A stretch of 64,000 nt of DNA. Origin: Bifidobacterium asteroides. Its GTDB lineage: Bacteria > Actinomycetota > Actinomycetes > Actinomycetales > Bifidobacteriaceae. Location: assembly GCF_003202695.1 (NCBI RefSeq), contig NZ_QGLL01000006.1, forward strand, positions 62,001-126,000. Reading direction: 5' to 3'. The notes beneath the pieces are model-generated. The model was not told the origin of the DNA. It searched no databases and saw only the letters and a program-made list of their open reading frames with translations. A program made the translations under genes and the position numbers. Shown in pieces: positions 8,601 through 17,201 of this stretch (within the stretch, counting starts at the first letter, position 1; each line of letters begins with the position of its first letter).

Positions 8601-9246
8601 GTGGGACAAGTCCACCAAGCTCAACTTCGAGCGGCAGATGCTGGGCCTGTACGTATCCGACCATCCGTTGAGCGGCATGACCTCGGTCCTTGCCGGCATG
8701 CGTGACATGTCCATCGCTCAGCTGCTCAACCGGTCCAACAGCATGGACGGCAAGGTGGTGACCCTGGCGGGGCTGGTCACTGCAGTGGATCGCCGGGTCT
8801 CGAAGAAGGGCAATCCGTGGGCCATCGTTACCATCGAAGACCTGGAGAGCTCCATTCAATGCATGTTCTTCGGCAAAGTCTACGAAGCACACGCCGATGA
8901 CCTGATCCTGGACTCGGTCATCCGGATAAAGGGAATGGTCGAGCTGCGCGATGAGGCCACCAACATCCGCGCCAATGATATGGAGGTGCCTGTCCTTGAG
9001 TCTGCGGACGAGCGGCCCCTGACCATCACTCTGCCCAGGCAGGCCCTGGATCGGGGGCACATGGAGCGGCTGGCCCGGATACTCAAGTCCCACCCTGGCT
9101 ACTGCCAGGTCCGTCTGGCCGTCCGCGACGACCGGGGCAATGTGCGTCTGCTGACGTTCGGCGACGGATTCCGTACTAGGCATGACACATCCATGGTGGC
9201 CGAAATCAAGTCGGTCTTTGGGCCCTCCTGCCTGCCGTCGGCCTAG
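5689..9246 (+). CDS. dnaE: DNA polymerase III subunit alpha
   Basis: Replicative DNA polymerase of the C family. 1185 aa, normal for DnaE1. Order of domains: PHP at residues 8-210 with HLHTHTHYSTLDGA; polymerase palm with GPGRGSAAGSMV and catalytic Asp 421 and Asp 423 in PDIDVDFD; fingers with RPGPMDMNSHI and GYAFNKAHSAAY; helix-hairpin-helix near residue 900; C-terminal OB fold (VVTLAGLVTAVDRRVSKKG). No ribosome site precedes ATG 5689. Instead TAAATT at 5677-5682 lies six bases upstream, the spacing of a leaderless transcript. It is flanked by 43 bp and 82 bp without genes. Confidence 0.98.
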   Translation: MSSTRSDFVHLHTHTHYSTLDGASRIPDLIAEVGRLGQSAVAITDHGNMHGAYELWRTAVDADIKPIIGIEAYVTPETARQDKSRVHWGTDEQRSDDVSGGGFITHMTLWASDDTGLVNLIKASSVANLEGLVGKWPRMDKDLLSTYHKGVIATTGCPSGIVQTRLRLGQFDEALRAAGEFQDIFGKENYYVELMDHGLEIEHRVTKDLLEIARRLDAPLVATNDSHYVRKEDASAQDALLCINSGSRLTDPGRFKFDGSGYYIRSAQEMREIFKEFPQACDNTLEIAERCNVMFDDHEDGAFMPRFDCPEGWDETSLFLKKVDEGLKNRYPDGVPEEVSHQADYECGVICQMQFTGYFLVVADYINWAKNHGIMVGPGRGSAAGSMVAYAMGITELDPLKHGLIFERFLNPERVSLPDIDVDFDPEGRMKVLDYVGRKYGSDKVAQCVTYGTIKTKQALKDSARIMDYEYSVGDKVTKALPPAVNGKDMSLKDIFDPQSKRYPEAKEFRDLYESNPDVKRITEEAKGIEGIIRQTGVHACATIMASNPITNTSPLMERTDGTVTTTFEYHTCETLGLVKMDFLGLSNLTVIRDTVANIKRNGKEPISIEKVPLDDKETYQLLSRGDTLGVFQLDGDGMRSLLRMLKPDNFNDISALIALYRPGPMDMNSHINYAKRKNGLQKIEPIHPEVAKPLAGVLDETYGLIVYQEQVQSAARILAGYSLGRADVLRRAMGKKKPEVLAKEQVPFFQGMKEHGYSQEAAQAVWDVLVPFSGYAFNKAHSAAYALIAYWTAYLKTHYPVEFMAALLQNERTNKDKTALYLGEARRMGIRILAPDINESVAEYSAVGDVVRFGLGAIRNVGDKVVADIIKERQGPRGKFVNFMDFVKRVPMEVLNKRTVESLIKGGAFDGIDPNRRALFQIHDEAVDQVMPIKRKQAEGQFDLFADADDDVPQQDALGDAQVTVPDIDEWDKSTKLNFERQMLGLYVSDHPLSGMTSVLAGMRDMSIAQLLNRSNSMDGKVVTLAGLVTAVDRRVSKKGNPWAIVTIEDLESSIQCMFFGKVYEAHADDLILDSVIRIKGMVELRDEATNIRANDMEVPVLESADERPLTITLPRQALDRGHMERLARILKSHPGYCQVRLAVRDDRGNVRLLTFGDGFRTRHDTSMVAEIKSVFGPSCLPSA

Positions 9247-9328
9247 AACGCGCCCGGAACCGTCTCACCATTTGGGATTGGGGAGAGTCGCTGGCTGTGG
9301 CGACACAAAAGTTCACTACCATCAAAGT

Positions 9329-10726
9329 ATGTCAAAGCTCATGATGAGAACCATGGATCTGCGTGGGAAAACCATGTCCCGCGCCCAACTCCTCGCCGCC
9401 ATGCCCCGAGCCGATATGGGCACGCGGGAGGCCAGCGCCCAGGTGCAGCCCATACTGGACCAGGTGCGCGAGCATGGGGCTGCGGCCCTGCGCGACCTGG
9501 AGGAGAGGTTCGACCATGTGCGTCCTCATGATTTGAGGGTTCCGGCATCGGCCATGCAGGAGGCCCTTGAGCAGCTGGATCCCAGGGTCAGGGCAGCAAT
9601 AGAGGAATCCGTTGCCCGCGTTCGCAAGGTCTGCACCACCCAGGTGCCCAAACCCTTGGCTACCGATCTAGCCTCTGGCGCCCGGGTCAGCGAAAGGTGG
9701 ATCCCGGTCGAACGGGTTGGTCTGTACGTGCCCGGAGGCAAGGCCCTGTATCCCTCCTCAGTCATTATGAATGCTGTGCCAGCCCAGGTGGCCGGTGTCG
9801 ATTCTCTGGCTGTAGCCACCCCGCCCGTCTCTGATGACCCCCGCGGTCTGCCAGCGGCAATCATCCTGGCCACTTGCGCCATCCTGGGAGTGGACGAGGT
9901 CTATGCCGTGGGCGGCGCGCAGGCCGTGGCCATGTTCGCGTACGGGGCCAGGGGATCCGAGCCGCAGGACGGAGAGATTCTCTGTGATCCGGTCGATAAG
10001 ATCACCGGCCCGGGCAACATCTTTGTGGCAACAGCCAAGCGGATGGTCTCCGGCATGGTGGGCATCGACGCTGTGGCCGGACCGACGGAAATCGCCGTTC
10101 TTGCCGACGGGCAGGCCAACCCAGACTGGGTTGCGGCAGACCTGATCGGTCAGGCTGAGCATGACGAGCTGGCCGGTTCGGTGTTGATCACTGACAGCCA
10201 GAAACTGGCTCAGGGTGTGCAGGAGGCTCTGGAACGCAGGGTGCCTCGAACTGAGCATGCCGACCGGGTGCGCACCTCCCTAGGCGGCAACCAGTCAGGA
10301 ATCATCCTGACCGACGGGATCGACCAGTCCATCGACGTGGCCAATGCCTATGCCGCCGAGCATCTGGAGGTTCAGACAGCTGATCCTGATGCCGTCATCG
10401 ACAGAATTCGGAATGCCGGCGCTATCTTCCGCGGCCCATACTCTCCTGTGCCCCTGGGCGACTATATGTCCGGGTCCAATCACGTTCTGCCCACTGGCGG
10501 CACGGCCCGATTCGACGTAGCCTTGGGCGTCCACACCTTCATGAAGCCTGTGGAAGTCATTGAGTACGACCAAGAGGGACTCAAGCCCATTGCAGCCAAG
10601 ATCAATGATTTCGCCGTATCCGAGGACCTGCCCGCCCATGGCGAATGCATCCTGAGCCGGTTCCTGGACGACCCCTACGACAAGGCCGACCTGGAGGCCA
10701 ACGAAGAGAAGGCTGGTCTGCGGTGA
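9329..10726 (+). CDS. hisD: histidinol dehydrogenase
   Basis: Catalyses the last two steps of histidine synthesis, L-histidinol to L-histidine with 2 NAD+ and zinc. 465 aa from ATG 9329; ATG 9341 or 9344 are alternatives, since homologues begin near MMRTxDLRG. No ribosome site is visible and TACCAT at 9317-9322 ends six bases before ATG 9329, suggesting a leaderless message. Motifs: VPGGKALYPSSVIMNAVPAQVAG cut here to its core GGKALYPS, then TGPGNIFVATAKRMV, GPTEIAVLAD and QAEHDE with zinc ligands, and the conserved AEHLE and GDYMSGSNHVLPT. It overlaps hisC by 4 bases. Confidence 0.97.
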   Translation: MSKLMMRTMDLRGKTMSRAQLLAAMPRADMGTREASAQVQPILDQVREHGAAALRDLEERFDHVRPHDLRVPASAMQEALEQLDPRVRAAIEESVARVRKVCTTQVPKPLATDLASGARVSERWIPVERVGLYVPGGKALYPSSVIMNAVPAQVAGVDSLAVATPPVSDDPRGLPAAIILATCAILGVDEVYAVGGAQAVAMFAYGARGSEPQDGEILCDPVDKITGPGNIFVATAKRMVSGMVGIDAVAGPTEIAVLADGQANPDWVAADLIGQAEHDELAGSVLITDSQKLAQGVQEALERRVPRTEHADRVRTSLGGNQSGIILTDGIDQSIDVANAYAAEHLEVQTADPDAVIDRIRNAGAIFRGPYSPVPLGDYMSGSNHVLPTGGTARFDVALGVHTFMKPVEVIEYDQEGLKPIAAKINDFAVSEDLPAHGECILSRFLDDPYDKADLEANEEKAGLR

Positions 10727-11871
10727 GTGCCATACCTGCCGATCTTCCTCTCCGTACGGATCTGGCGGGGGAGGAGCCCTACGGCGCTCCCCAGCTGGAC
10801 GTTCCAGTCTGCCTGAACGTCAACGAGAACCCCTACCCCCTGGACCAGGAGGTGGTCGAGGCCATCTGCCAGCGCGTGCGCCAGATGGCGCCCGGCCTCA
10901 ACCGTTATCCGGACAGGGAGCATGTGGATCTGCGGCGGGCCCTAGCCGGCTATCTCAAGAAGGAATCAGGGGTCTCGCTTGAGCCTGAGCAGATCTGGGC
11001 AGCCAACGGTTCCAATGAGATCATGCTCCAGCTCTTCCAGGCCTTCGGAGGGCCGGGCAGGACCGCAATGGGCTGCGACCCGACCTATTCCATGTACCCC
11101 GAGTACGCCAGAGACACCTTCACTGACTGGAAGCTGGTTCACCGACTGCCTGATTTTAGCTTGGATATGGATACGACCATCGAGCGCATCAAGGCTTTGG
11201 GGCCAGCCATGGTTCTGGTGACCAGCCCCAACAATCCTACAGGGACGCCTTTGCCCATGGATCAGCTGACCCGGCTCCTGGAGGTCTGCTCTACGGTCCC
11301 GGTATCGGGCGCGGATCCGTTCGCCCGGCCCATCGTGGTCGTGGATGAGGCCTACATCGAGTTCCGTGACCCGGGCACGCCCTCAGCGGTCAGTCTGGTC
11401 GGGCAGTACGATCACCTGGCGGTCAGCCGGACCATGTCCAAAGCCTTCGCCTTCGCCGGAGCCAGGGTGGGCTACCTGGCTGCATCCAGGGGGATAGTCG
11501 ACGCGGTCCGCATCGTTCGGATGCCCTATCATCTGAGTGCCCTGACCCAGGCTGCGGCCCTGGCTGCCCTGGAGCATACGGACCTCCAGCTGGCTCGGGT
11601 GGATCAGCTTCGCCAGACCCGTCGAAAGACCGCTGAGTGGCTGGCTGGGCAGAAGTTTCATGATCAGCCGCTGACCGTAGTCCCTTCGGCCTCCAACTTC
11701 ATTCTCTTTGGCACTTTTCCTGACCGCGATGCCGTCTTCGAGTCCATGAAGGACGAAGGCGTGCTGATCCGGGCCGTGGGTCCTCAGGGCTACCTGAGGG
11801 TCTGCATGGGCACGGACGCAGAGATGGATCAATTCCGCCGAACCCTGGTCGATGTCCTCAAGCGATTCTAA
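10723..11871 (+). CDS. hisC: histidinol-phosphate aminotransferase
   Basis: PLP enzyme converting imidazole acetol phosphate to L-histidinol phosphate. GTG 10723 overlaps the hisD stop (GTGA), giving 382 aa, near the family norm. Motifs: [11 protein letters not shown] at the N-terminus, [28 protein letters not shown], and the PLP lysine 240 in [13 protein letters not shown]. It is the second gene of hisD-hisC-hisB. Confidence 0.96.
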   Translation: MSAIPADLPLRTDLAGEEPYGAPQLDVPVCLNVNENPYPLDQEVVEAICQRVRQMAPGLNRYPDREHVDLRRALAGYLKKESGVSLEPEQIWAANGSNEIMLQLFQAFGGPGRTAMGCDPTYSMYPEYARDTFTDWKLVHRLPDFSLDMDTTIERIKALGPAMVLVTSPNNPTGTPLPMDQLTRLLEVCSTVPVSGADPFARPIVVVDEAYIEFRDPGTPSAVSLVGQYDHLAVSRTMSKAFAFAGARVGYLAASRGIVDAVRIVRMPYHLSALTQAAALAALEHTDLQLARVDQLRQTRRKTAEWLAGQKFHDQPLTVVPSASNFILFGTFPDRDAVFESMKDEGVLIRAVGPQGYLRVCMGTDAEMDQFRRTLVDVLKRF

Positions 11872-12002
11872 AAGGATGCGGACCAGCGGCCCGGCTATGC
11901 TGGTGGTCTAGACGCCGTGCAGAAGATACAGTGCGGGCCGACGCGATGGCTTTCTGGCCCGTGGCGCAAGTGGAGTGTGCGGCAGAAAGCGGAGGAGCAG
12001 CA

Positions 12003-12605
12003 ATGGCAGGCAGAACAGCCACCATCACCCGCCAGACCAGTGAATCCAAGGTGAGCCTGAGTCTGGACCTGGATGGCACAGGAGTGACCGATATCGACAC
12101 TTCGGTTCCTTTTTATGACCATATGATGACGGCCCTGGGCAGGCATTCCTTGATTGACCTGACCATTAAGGCCAGCGGTGACACCCAGATCGACGTGCAT
12201 CACACTGTCGAGGACGTGGCCATCGTCTTTGGCGAGGCCTTGGCCCTGGCCTTGGGGGACAAGCGAGGCATCAAGCGCTTTGCTGATGCCACCGTGCCCT
12301 TGGACGAGGCTTTGGCGCGAGCCGTGGTCGACATTTCCGGCAGGCCATATGCGGTTTGCACCGGCGAACCGGAAGGGTTCGAGTACGCCATGATCGGTGG
12401 GCATTTCACTGGCTCCCTGGTCAGGCATGTCATGGAGTCCATCGCTCTGCATGCCGACATCTGCCTGCATCTGACCCTCTTGTCGGGAAGGGATCCGCAC
12501 CATATCGCCGAGGCTGAGTTCAAGGCCCTGGCCAGGGCTCTGCGTTTCGCTGTGGAGCCTGATCCCAGGGTGAAGGGCATCCCCAGTACCAAGGGGTCGC
12601 TATGA
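12003..12605 (+). CDS. hisB: imidazoleglycerol-phosphate dehydratase
   Basis: Manganese enzyme dehydrating imidazole glycerol phosphate in histidine synthesis. 200 aa, monofunctional (no phosphatase domain). ATG 12003 is chosen because GGAGGAG lies 6-8 bases upstream and [12 protein letters not shown] is the usual start; the frame is open further upstream but without family similarity. Metal-binding repeats are seen: [22 protein letters not shown] and, in the second half, [14 protein letters not shown]. 131 bp separate it from hisC, and its stop overlaps the next start (ATGA). Confidence 0.96.
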   Translation: MAGRTATITRQTSESKVSLSLDLDGTGVTDIDTSVPFYDHMMTALGRHSLIDLTIKASGDTQIDVHHTVEDVAIVFGEALALALGDKRGIKRFADATVPLDEALARAVVDISGRPYAVCTGEPEGFEYAMIGGHFTGSLVRHVMESIALHADICLHLTLLSGRDPHHIAEAEFKALARALRFAVEPDPRVKGIPSTKGSL

Positions 12606-13381
12606 GCGCCGATGAGCACGAGGACAGGGACAGCAAGGATCAGGACCTGCCGGATTCCGGTCATCATCTGAGCGAGGAAGAGGTCGAGCGGGCCCTGGCC
12701 AGCTTTGAGGCCGAGTTCAATGAGAACCAGGACCAAGTGGATCATCCTGCCAGGAGCGATTCCAGTGTGGATCCTGCCGGAAGCTCCGGATCAGCCGTGG
12801 ATAACGAGACCGGGCTCAATTCAGGGTCCGCTGACGAATCCTCGGCGAAACCGGATGAGGCCCATGGAGTTGCCGCTGATTTCGATCAGGAGCTTGAAGG
12901 TCTGATCGGCAACCGTGCCAAGGCCGCCGTCATGGTGACCCGCCTGGCTTCTGCAGAGCTTCTCGCAGCCTTCTGCCAGATATCCGATATCTCTGCCTGG
13001 TGCGTCCAAGCCCGCGAAGGCGCCGTGGCCGTCCTGAGGAATCTGGACGGTGGCGGACCAGAGGCGGCCATCCGCGATCTGACCACAGTCGTATCCGGGC
13101 TCAGCGCCATCCTGGCGGTCAACCGGGCCGACAAGCTCGAAGCGACCCTCTGGATCAGCGGACAATCAGGGCAGACGCTTGCGCCGCCCATTCTCTTTGC
13201 CGCCACCGCCGACTTTGTGGAGGATCTGATGATCGGGACCACCACGGTGGACAGGCTGCGCCAGGATGGGGCCACCATCTTCGATTCAGGAGAGTACGAC
13301 CGCGAGAAGGCTATGGGCATCATAGCCTCGCACACCAGGTTCGGGGCCGGAGGATCGACTCGAAAGGGTCGCGTGGAGTAA
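12602..13381 (+). CDS. uncharacterised protein embedded in the his operon
   Basis: 259 aa, not recognised as a characterised family. Residues 1-100 are acidic, Ser/Asp/Glu-rich and probably disordered. Residues 105-259 look folded, with alternating helices and strands ([59 protein letters not shown]) and a basic tail. No catalytic motif, signal peptide or membrane segment is visible. ATG 12602 overlaps the hisB stop by 4 bases and hisH starts 32 bp after its end, so it must be co-transcribed with histidine genes. I recall hypothetical genes at this place in relatives. A role in the pathway, or in controlling it, is inference only. Confidence 0.85.
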   Translation: MSADEHEDRDSKDQDLPDSGHHLSEEEVERALASFEAEFNENQDQVDHPARSDSSVDPAGSSGSAVDNETGLNSGSADESSAKPDEAHGVAADFDQELEGLIGNRAKAAVMVTRLASAELLAAFCQISDISAWCVQAREGAVAVLRNLDGGGPEAAIRDLTTVVSGLSAILAVNRADKLEATLWISGQSGQTLAPPILFAATADFVEDLMIGTTTVDRLRQDGATIFDSGEYDREKAMGIIASHTRFGAGGSTRKGRVE

Positions 13382-13413
13382 ATGTTCAGGTAAAAGGTTT
13401 GGCTAGGAGGAAC

Positions 13414-14187
13414 ATGACCAGGATACAGGTGTTTGACTATGGATTCGGCAATGTCAGATCCATGGTGCATGCCCTCTCCCAGCTTGGGGTTGATGCGCGA
13501 ATCAGCGCTGATCCGGACCTGGCCATGAAGGCCGATGGCCTGGTCATTCCCGGCGTGGGTGCCTACGGGGCCTGTATGGCGGGGCTGCGCGCTGTCGGTG
13601 GCGATCGGATCATTCTGAATCGCCTGGCCCAGGGTCTGCCGGTTCTGGGGGTCTGCATAGGCCTCCAGGTCATGTTCCAGTTCGGGGACGAGGACGGTCG
13701 CAGCGAGCCCGGTCTGGGCCTGATCCCCGGTCGGGTGACCAAGCTTGACGCCGACGTGGTGCCCCATATGGGCTGGGACCATGTCCAGGCGCCTCAGGAA
13801 ACACGACTTTTAGCGGGGGTCCAGGATCAGCGTTTCTACTTCGTCCACTCCTATGCCGCCATGGCGGCGCAGGGGGAAGACTACGCCAGCGGGTCGCAGA
13901 TCGATCCATCCTTGCGTGTATCGGCAGTGGATCGAAAGGGCGAAATCCGGCCAAGGTCAGTCCAGCTAGAGTCTGACAAGACCTCACAAGGCGCATCTTT
14001 CAGTAAGCCGCTGGTTACCTGGGCCGACTATGGACGAAGCAGATTCGTGGCTGCCTATGAATGCGGTCCCTTGAGCGCCACCCAGTTTCATCCTGAAAAA
14101 TCCGGGCAGGCCGGTGCACGGCTGCTGACCAATTGGGTGCGAACCCTTCCCGGATCTTCCATGCTTCCGTCCGAGAAAGGTGAATGA
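13414..14187 (+). CDS. hisH: imidazole glycerol phosphate synthase, glutaminase subunit
   Basis: Class I glutamine amidotransferase supplying ammonia to HisF. ATG 13414 with an AGGAGG site 4 bases upstream; 257 aa against about 200-215 in the family. Motifs: [17 protein letters not shown], nucleophile Cys 81 in [10 protein letters not shown], and His 226 / Glu 228 of the triad in TQFHPEKSG. The extra length is an insertion at about residues 152-198, between HSYAAMAA and [10 protein letters not shown], hydrophilic and Ser/Gln/Asp-rich. hisF is not in this window. Start of hisA follows one base after the stop. Confidence 0.95.
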   Translation: MTRIQVFDYGFGNVRSMVHALSQLGVDARISADPDLAMKADGLVIPGVGAYGACMAGLRAVGGDRIILNRLAQGLPVLGVCIGLQVMFQFGDEDGRSEPGLGLIPGRVTKLDADVVPHMGWDHVQAPQETRLLAGVQDQRFYFVHSYAAMAAQGEDYASGSQIDPSLRVSAVDRKGEIRPRSVQLESDKTSQGASFSKPLVTWADYGRSRFVAAYECGPLSATQFHPEKSGQAGARLLTNWVRTLPGSSMLPSEKGE

Positions 14188-14188
14188 G

Positions 14189-14920
14189 ATGCTGACGCTC
14201 CTACCTGCTGTCGATGTTCGTGACGGAAAGGCGGTCCGCCTCAGGCAGGGGGTATCCGGATCCGAAAAAGTCTACGGGGAGCCTGCCGACGCTGCCAAGA
14301 CCTGGGTCGATCAGGGTGCCGAGTGGCTCCACCTGGTCGACCTGGATGCGGCCTTCGGCACCGGAGACAACCGTGACAAGCTGGCCGCTCTGGTCAACGA
14401 GCTGGGCGATCGCGTCAAGGTCGAGCTCAGCGGCGGCATCCGCGACGATGCCAGTCTGGAGACAGCCCTGGATGCCGGTGCCACACGGGTCAATATCGGC
14501 ACTGCAGCATTGGAAGATCCGGAATGGACCGGTCGGATCCTGAGCCGCTACGGTCAGAAGGTCTGCGTGGGGCTGGACGTGCGCGGACACACCCTGGCCG
14601 CCCGGGGCTGGACCAGACAGGGCGGGGATCTTTTCGAGGCCATGAAGCGACTGGACAGGGATGGGTGCAGCCGCTACGTGGTTACCGACGTGAGCCGCGA
14701 CGGGATGATGACAGGCCCCAATCTGGACCTGCTGGGCCAGGTGGCTGACCGGACCCCAGCCAAGGTGACCGCCTCGGGCGGCATATCCAGCCTGGATGAC
14801 CTCAGCAGGATCATGAACCTGGCCGATCGGGGCGTGGACAGCGCTATTCTGGGCAAGTCCCTCTATGAGGGCGCCTTCACCCTGGAGCAGGCGCTGGACC
14901 TGGTCTCGGGTCATTGTTAA
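14189..14920 (+). CDS. priA: ProFAR isomerase, likely bifunctional PriA (HisA/TrpF)
   Basis: (Beta/alpha)8-barrel sugar isomerase of histidine synthesis. In actinobacteria lacking trpF the same enzyme also isomerises phosphoribosyl anthranilate for tryptophan. ATG 14189 is preferred to GTG 14180 because GAAAGGTGA lies just upstream; 243 aa. Catalytic Asp 9 in [10 protein letters not shown] and Asp 167 in [13 protein letters not shown], and phosphate loops ELSGGIRD and TASGGISS, are present. The dual function is inferred from phylum, since the window does not show whether a separate trpF exists. It follows hisH by one base and is followed by glnA. Confidence 0.93.
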   Translation: MLTLLPAVDVRDGKAVRLRQGVSGSEKVYGEPADAAKTWVDQGAEWLHLVDLDAAFGTGDNRDKLAALVNELGDRVKVELSGGIRDDASLETALDAGATRVNIGTAALEDPEWTGRILSRYGQKVCVGLDVRGHTLAARGWTRQGGDLFEAMKRLDRDGCSRYVVTDVSRDGMMTGPNLDLLGQVADRTPAKVTASGGISSLDDLSRIMNLADRGVDSAILGKSLYEGAFTLEQALDLVSGHC

Positions 14921-14957
14921 CGCTATAAGCAAGTCTGCGAAATATAGGAATGGGAGC

Positions 14958-16304
14958 ATGAGCTCTATGGATAAGCAAGAGGAGTTCGCGCTGCGCACTG
15001 TCGAGGAGCGCGATGTCCGGTTCATTCGTCTTTGGTTTACCGACGTCTTAGGCACGCTGAAGTCAGTGGCCATAGCGCCCACCGAGCTGGAGGTGGCCTT
15101 CGAGGAGGGGCTGGGCTTTGACGGCTCAGCCATCGAGGGCATGACCAGGGTTTCCGAGGACGATATGATCGTAAAACCCGATCCGTCCACCTTCCAGATA
15201 CTTCCTTGGAGAGGCGGACCGCAGGGCACGGCGCGAATCTTCTGCGACGTGCTCACCCCGGATGGCGAGCCCAGCAGCGGTGACCCACGGCACGTGCTCA
15301 AGCGGGCGCTGGCCAAGGCCAAGGAGAAGGGCTTCATCTTCTACACTCACCCGGAGATCGAGTTCTATCTGTTCGAGAACCAGGAGGACTGGTCCCAGAC
15401 CCCGACCCCCATCGATGAGGGCGGCTACTTCGATCATGTGCCCCGTAGCCCGGGGATGGACTTCCGCCGGGCCTGCGTCAACATGCTGGAGCAGATGGGC
15501 ATTTCGGTGGAGTACTCCCACCACGAGGCCGGACCAGGACAGAACGAGATCGACCTGCGCTATGCCGACGCCCTGACCACGTCCGACAACATCATGACCT
15601 TCCGGACCGTGGTCAAGGAGATCTCCCTGGAGCGGGGGATCTATGCCAGCTTCATGCCAAAGCCCTTCACTGACCAGCCCGGATCGGGCATGCATACCCA
15701 TCTGAGCCTGTTCGAAGGGGACGCCAATGCCTTCTACGAGGTGGGTCAGGAGTTCAACATGTCCCAGACGGCCAGGCAGTTCGCCGCAGGCATCCTGGCC
15801 CATGCGGCCGAGATCTGCGCGGTGACCGACCAGTACGTCAACTCCTACAAGCGTCTCTGGGGCGGAGCCGAGGCGCCCAGCTACGTCTGCTGGGGGCATA
15901 ACAACCGATCCGCTCTCCTGCGCATCCCTCAGTACAAGCCCGGCAAGGGCAACTCGGCCAGGATGGAGTTCCGCGGGCTGGATCCGGGGGCCAATCCCTA
16001 CCTGGCCTACTCGGTGCTGCTGGCTGCCGGGCTGGACGGGATCGAGCAGAAGATGACCCTGGGCGAGCCCACCAGCGACGATGTCTGGGAGCTGACCGAC
16101 GCCGAGCGGCAGGCCATGGGCATCGAGCCTTTGCCCGACAGCCTGGACGCGGCGCTCAGGGTCATGGAGAAGTCGGACTTCGTGGCCCAGGTGCTGGGCG
16201 AGCAGACCTTCGAGTACTTCCTGCGCAACAAGCACCGGGAGTGGGCCGGATACAGCCGGCAGGTCACCCCCTATGAGCTGGCCTACTACCTGCCCAGGCT
16301 TTGA
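14958..16304 (+). CDS. glnA: glutamine synthetase type I, non-adenylylated type (GlnA2-like)
   Basis: Makes glutamine from glutamate, ammonia and ATP. ATG 14958 with AGGA 8 bases before; 448 aa, the short class. Motifs: GFDGSAIEGM, PEIEFYLF, HHEAGPGQNEIDLRY (metal and glutamate site), PGSGMHTHLSLF, and NNRSALLRIP. The adenylylation Tyr loop (NLYDLPP type) of the long GlnA1 class is absent; the region after GANPYLAYSVLLAAGLDGI goes straight on. So control by adenylylation is unlikely. It lies 37 bp after priA in the same direction, which ties glutamine supply to the glutamine-consuming HisH step. It converges with the gene ending at 16314, leaving 9 bp. Confidence 0.95.
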   Translation: MSSMDKQEEFALRTVEERDVRFIRLWFTDVLGTLKSVAIAPTELEVAFEEGLGFDGSAIEGMTRVSEDDMIVKPDPSTFQILPWRGGPQGTARIFCDVLTPDGEPSSGDPRHVLKRALAKAKEKGFIFYTHPEIEFYLFENQEDWSQTPTPIDEGGYFDHVPRSPGMDFRRACVNMLEQMGISVEYSHHEAGPGQNEIDLRYADALTTSDNIMTFRTVVKEISLERGIYASFMPKPFTDQPGSGMHTHLSLFEGDANAFYEVGQEFNMSQTARQFAAGILAHAAEICAVTDQYVNSYKRLWGGAEAPSYVCWGHNNRSALLRIPQYKPGKGNSARMEFRGLDPGANPYLAYSVLLAAGLDGIEQKMTLGEPTSDDVWELTDAERQAMGIEPLPDSLDAALRVMEKSDFVAQVLGEQTFEYFLRNKHREWAGYSRQVTPYELAYYLPRL

Positions 16305-16313
16305 ACCCGGGAC

Positions 16314-17201
16314 CTACTGGTCCGATCGGCCGAACCAGCTGTTGTAGATCATGACGAAGTTGCGGTTGCCATAGCTTGAGCAGTGATTGCCCTCGCCGCC
16401 GCCTGCCCGCAGCGCTGCTTCGTTGGGCTGATAGGGCGTATAGATGTAGAGCAGGGCAGTGGCATCGTTCTCGATATAGACCTGACCGCTGCCGCAGGAG
16501 GCATCGGGGCTGAAGCGCACATCGTTCAGGGCCCTGGTCTTGTAGGGATACTGGTCCCGATGGGCCTGGTAGTAGCGGAATCGGTGGGCGGCCCCGTAGA
16601 CCTGGTTGAAGAATCCGGCGTAACGGGTGTCGCATTCTGCATCATCAGGGCAGGAAAGGCCCATGGCTGACTGGAGCTGGACCTGTGTGGCGGGCTGGTC
16701 GGTGGCTACCAGGTGCTGTTCCTTTTGCAGCATGGTCAAGAGGACCTTTTGACTGATCCCACAGGCACGAGCAGCTCCGTCGATGATCTGGGCCGCGCTC
16801 TGTCCCTTGCCGCCCTTGTATGCATCGCATAGACCGTCACCGGGACGGTCGGGGACATCCATGTGCAGGCTGCGCAGGCAGGTGGACCCGTTGCATGCGG
16901 CTCCCTTCTGATCCAAGAAGGCCTGGACATCGTCTGTGTTCATATCGACGATGTCATGAAAGCGATGGTCCGTGATGATTCTGCCTGGGTTGAAGACGTA
17001 CTCCTGGGACAGCTGCTCCTGGTGGCTGACGACGCGATTGACCATCAACCGGTAGGAGACGAAGCGGACTGCCAGGATGCACAGGGCGACCACCAAGACC
17101 GCGGCCATCAGGGCGGCCCCTAGGGTTTGCGCGCGGCTGAGGGTCATTCTTCTGCCCTTAGCGCCGCTCCTGCGTGTTCGCCTCCATGGTTTTGTGCTCA
17201 T
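16314..17201 (-). CDS. membrane-anchored exported protein with lysozyme-like domain
   Basis: 295 aa from ATG 17201, which overlaps the hrpA stop by 4 bases; a longer frame upstream lies inside hrpA and is unlikely. Basic cytoplasmic N-terminus, one membrane segment at about residues 25-45 (LGAALMAAVLVVALCILAV), then an extracellular domain. Its conserved features, known from actinobacterial proteins often labelled hypothetical or hemagglutinin-like, are FNPGRIITD, VQAFLDQKG, a Cys pair in CNGSTCL, and VLLTMLQKEQHLV, resembling a lysozyme or transglycosylase helix with the Glu as candidate catalytic residue. Several more cysteines suggest disulfides. Murein cleavage is inference. Confidence 0.75.
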   Translation of the reverse strand: MSTKPWRRTRRSGAKGRRMTLSRAQTLGAALMAAVLVVALCILAVRFVSYRLMVNRVVSHQEQLSQEYVFNPGRIITDHRFHDIVDMNTDDVQAFLDQKGAACNGSTCLRSLHMDVPDRPGDGLCDAYKGGKGQSAAQIIDGAARACGISQKVLLTMLQKEQHLVATDQPATQVQLQSAMGLSCPDDAECDTRYAGFFNQVYGAAHRFRYYQAHRDQYPYKTRALNDVRFSPDASCGSGQVYIENDATALLYIYTPYQPNEAALRAGGGEGNHCSSYGNRNFVMIYNSWFGRSDQ

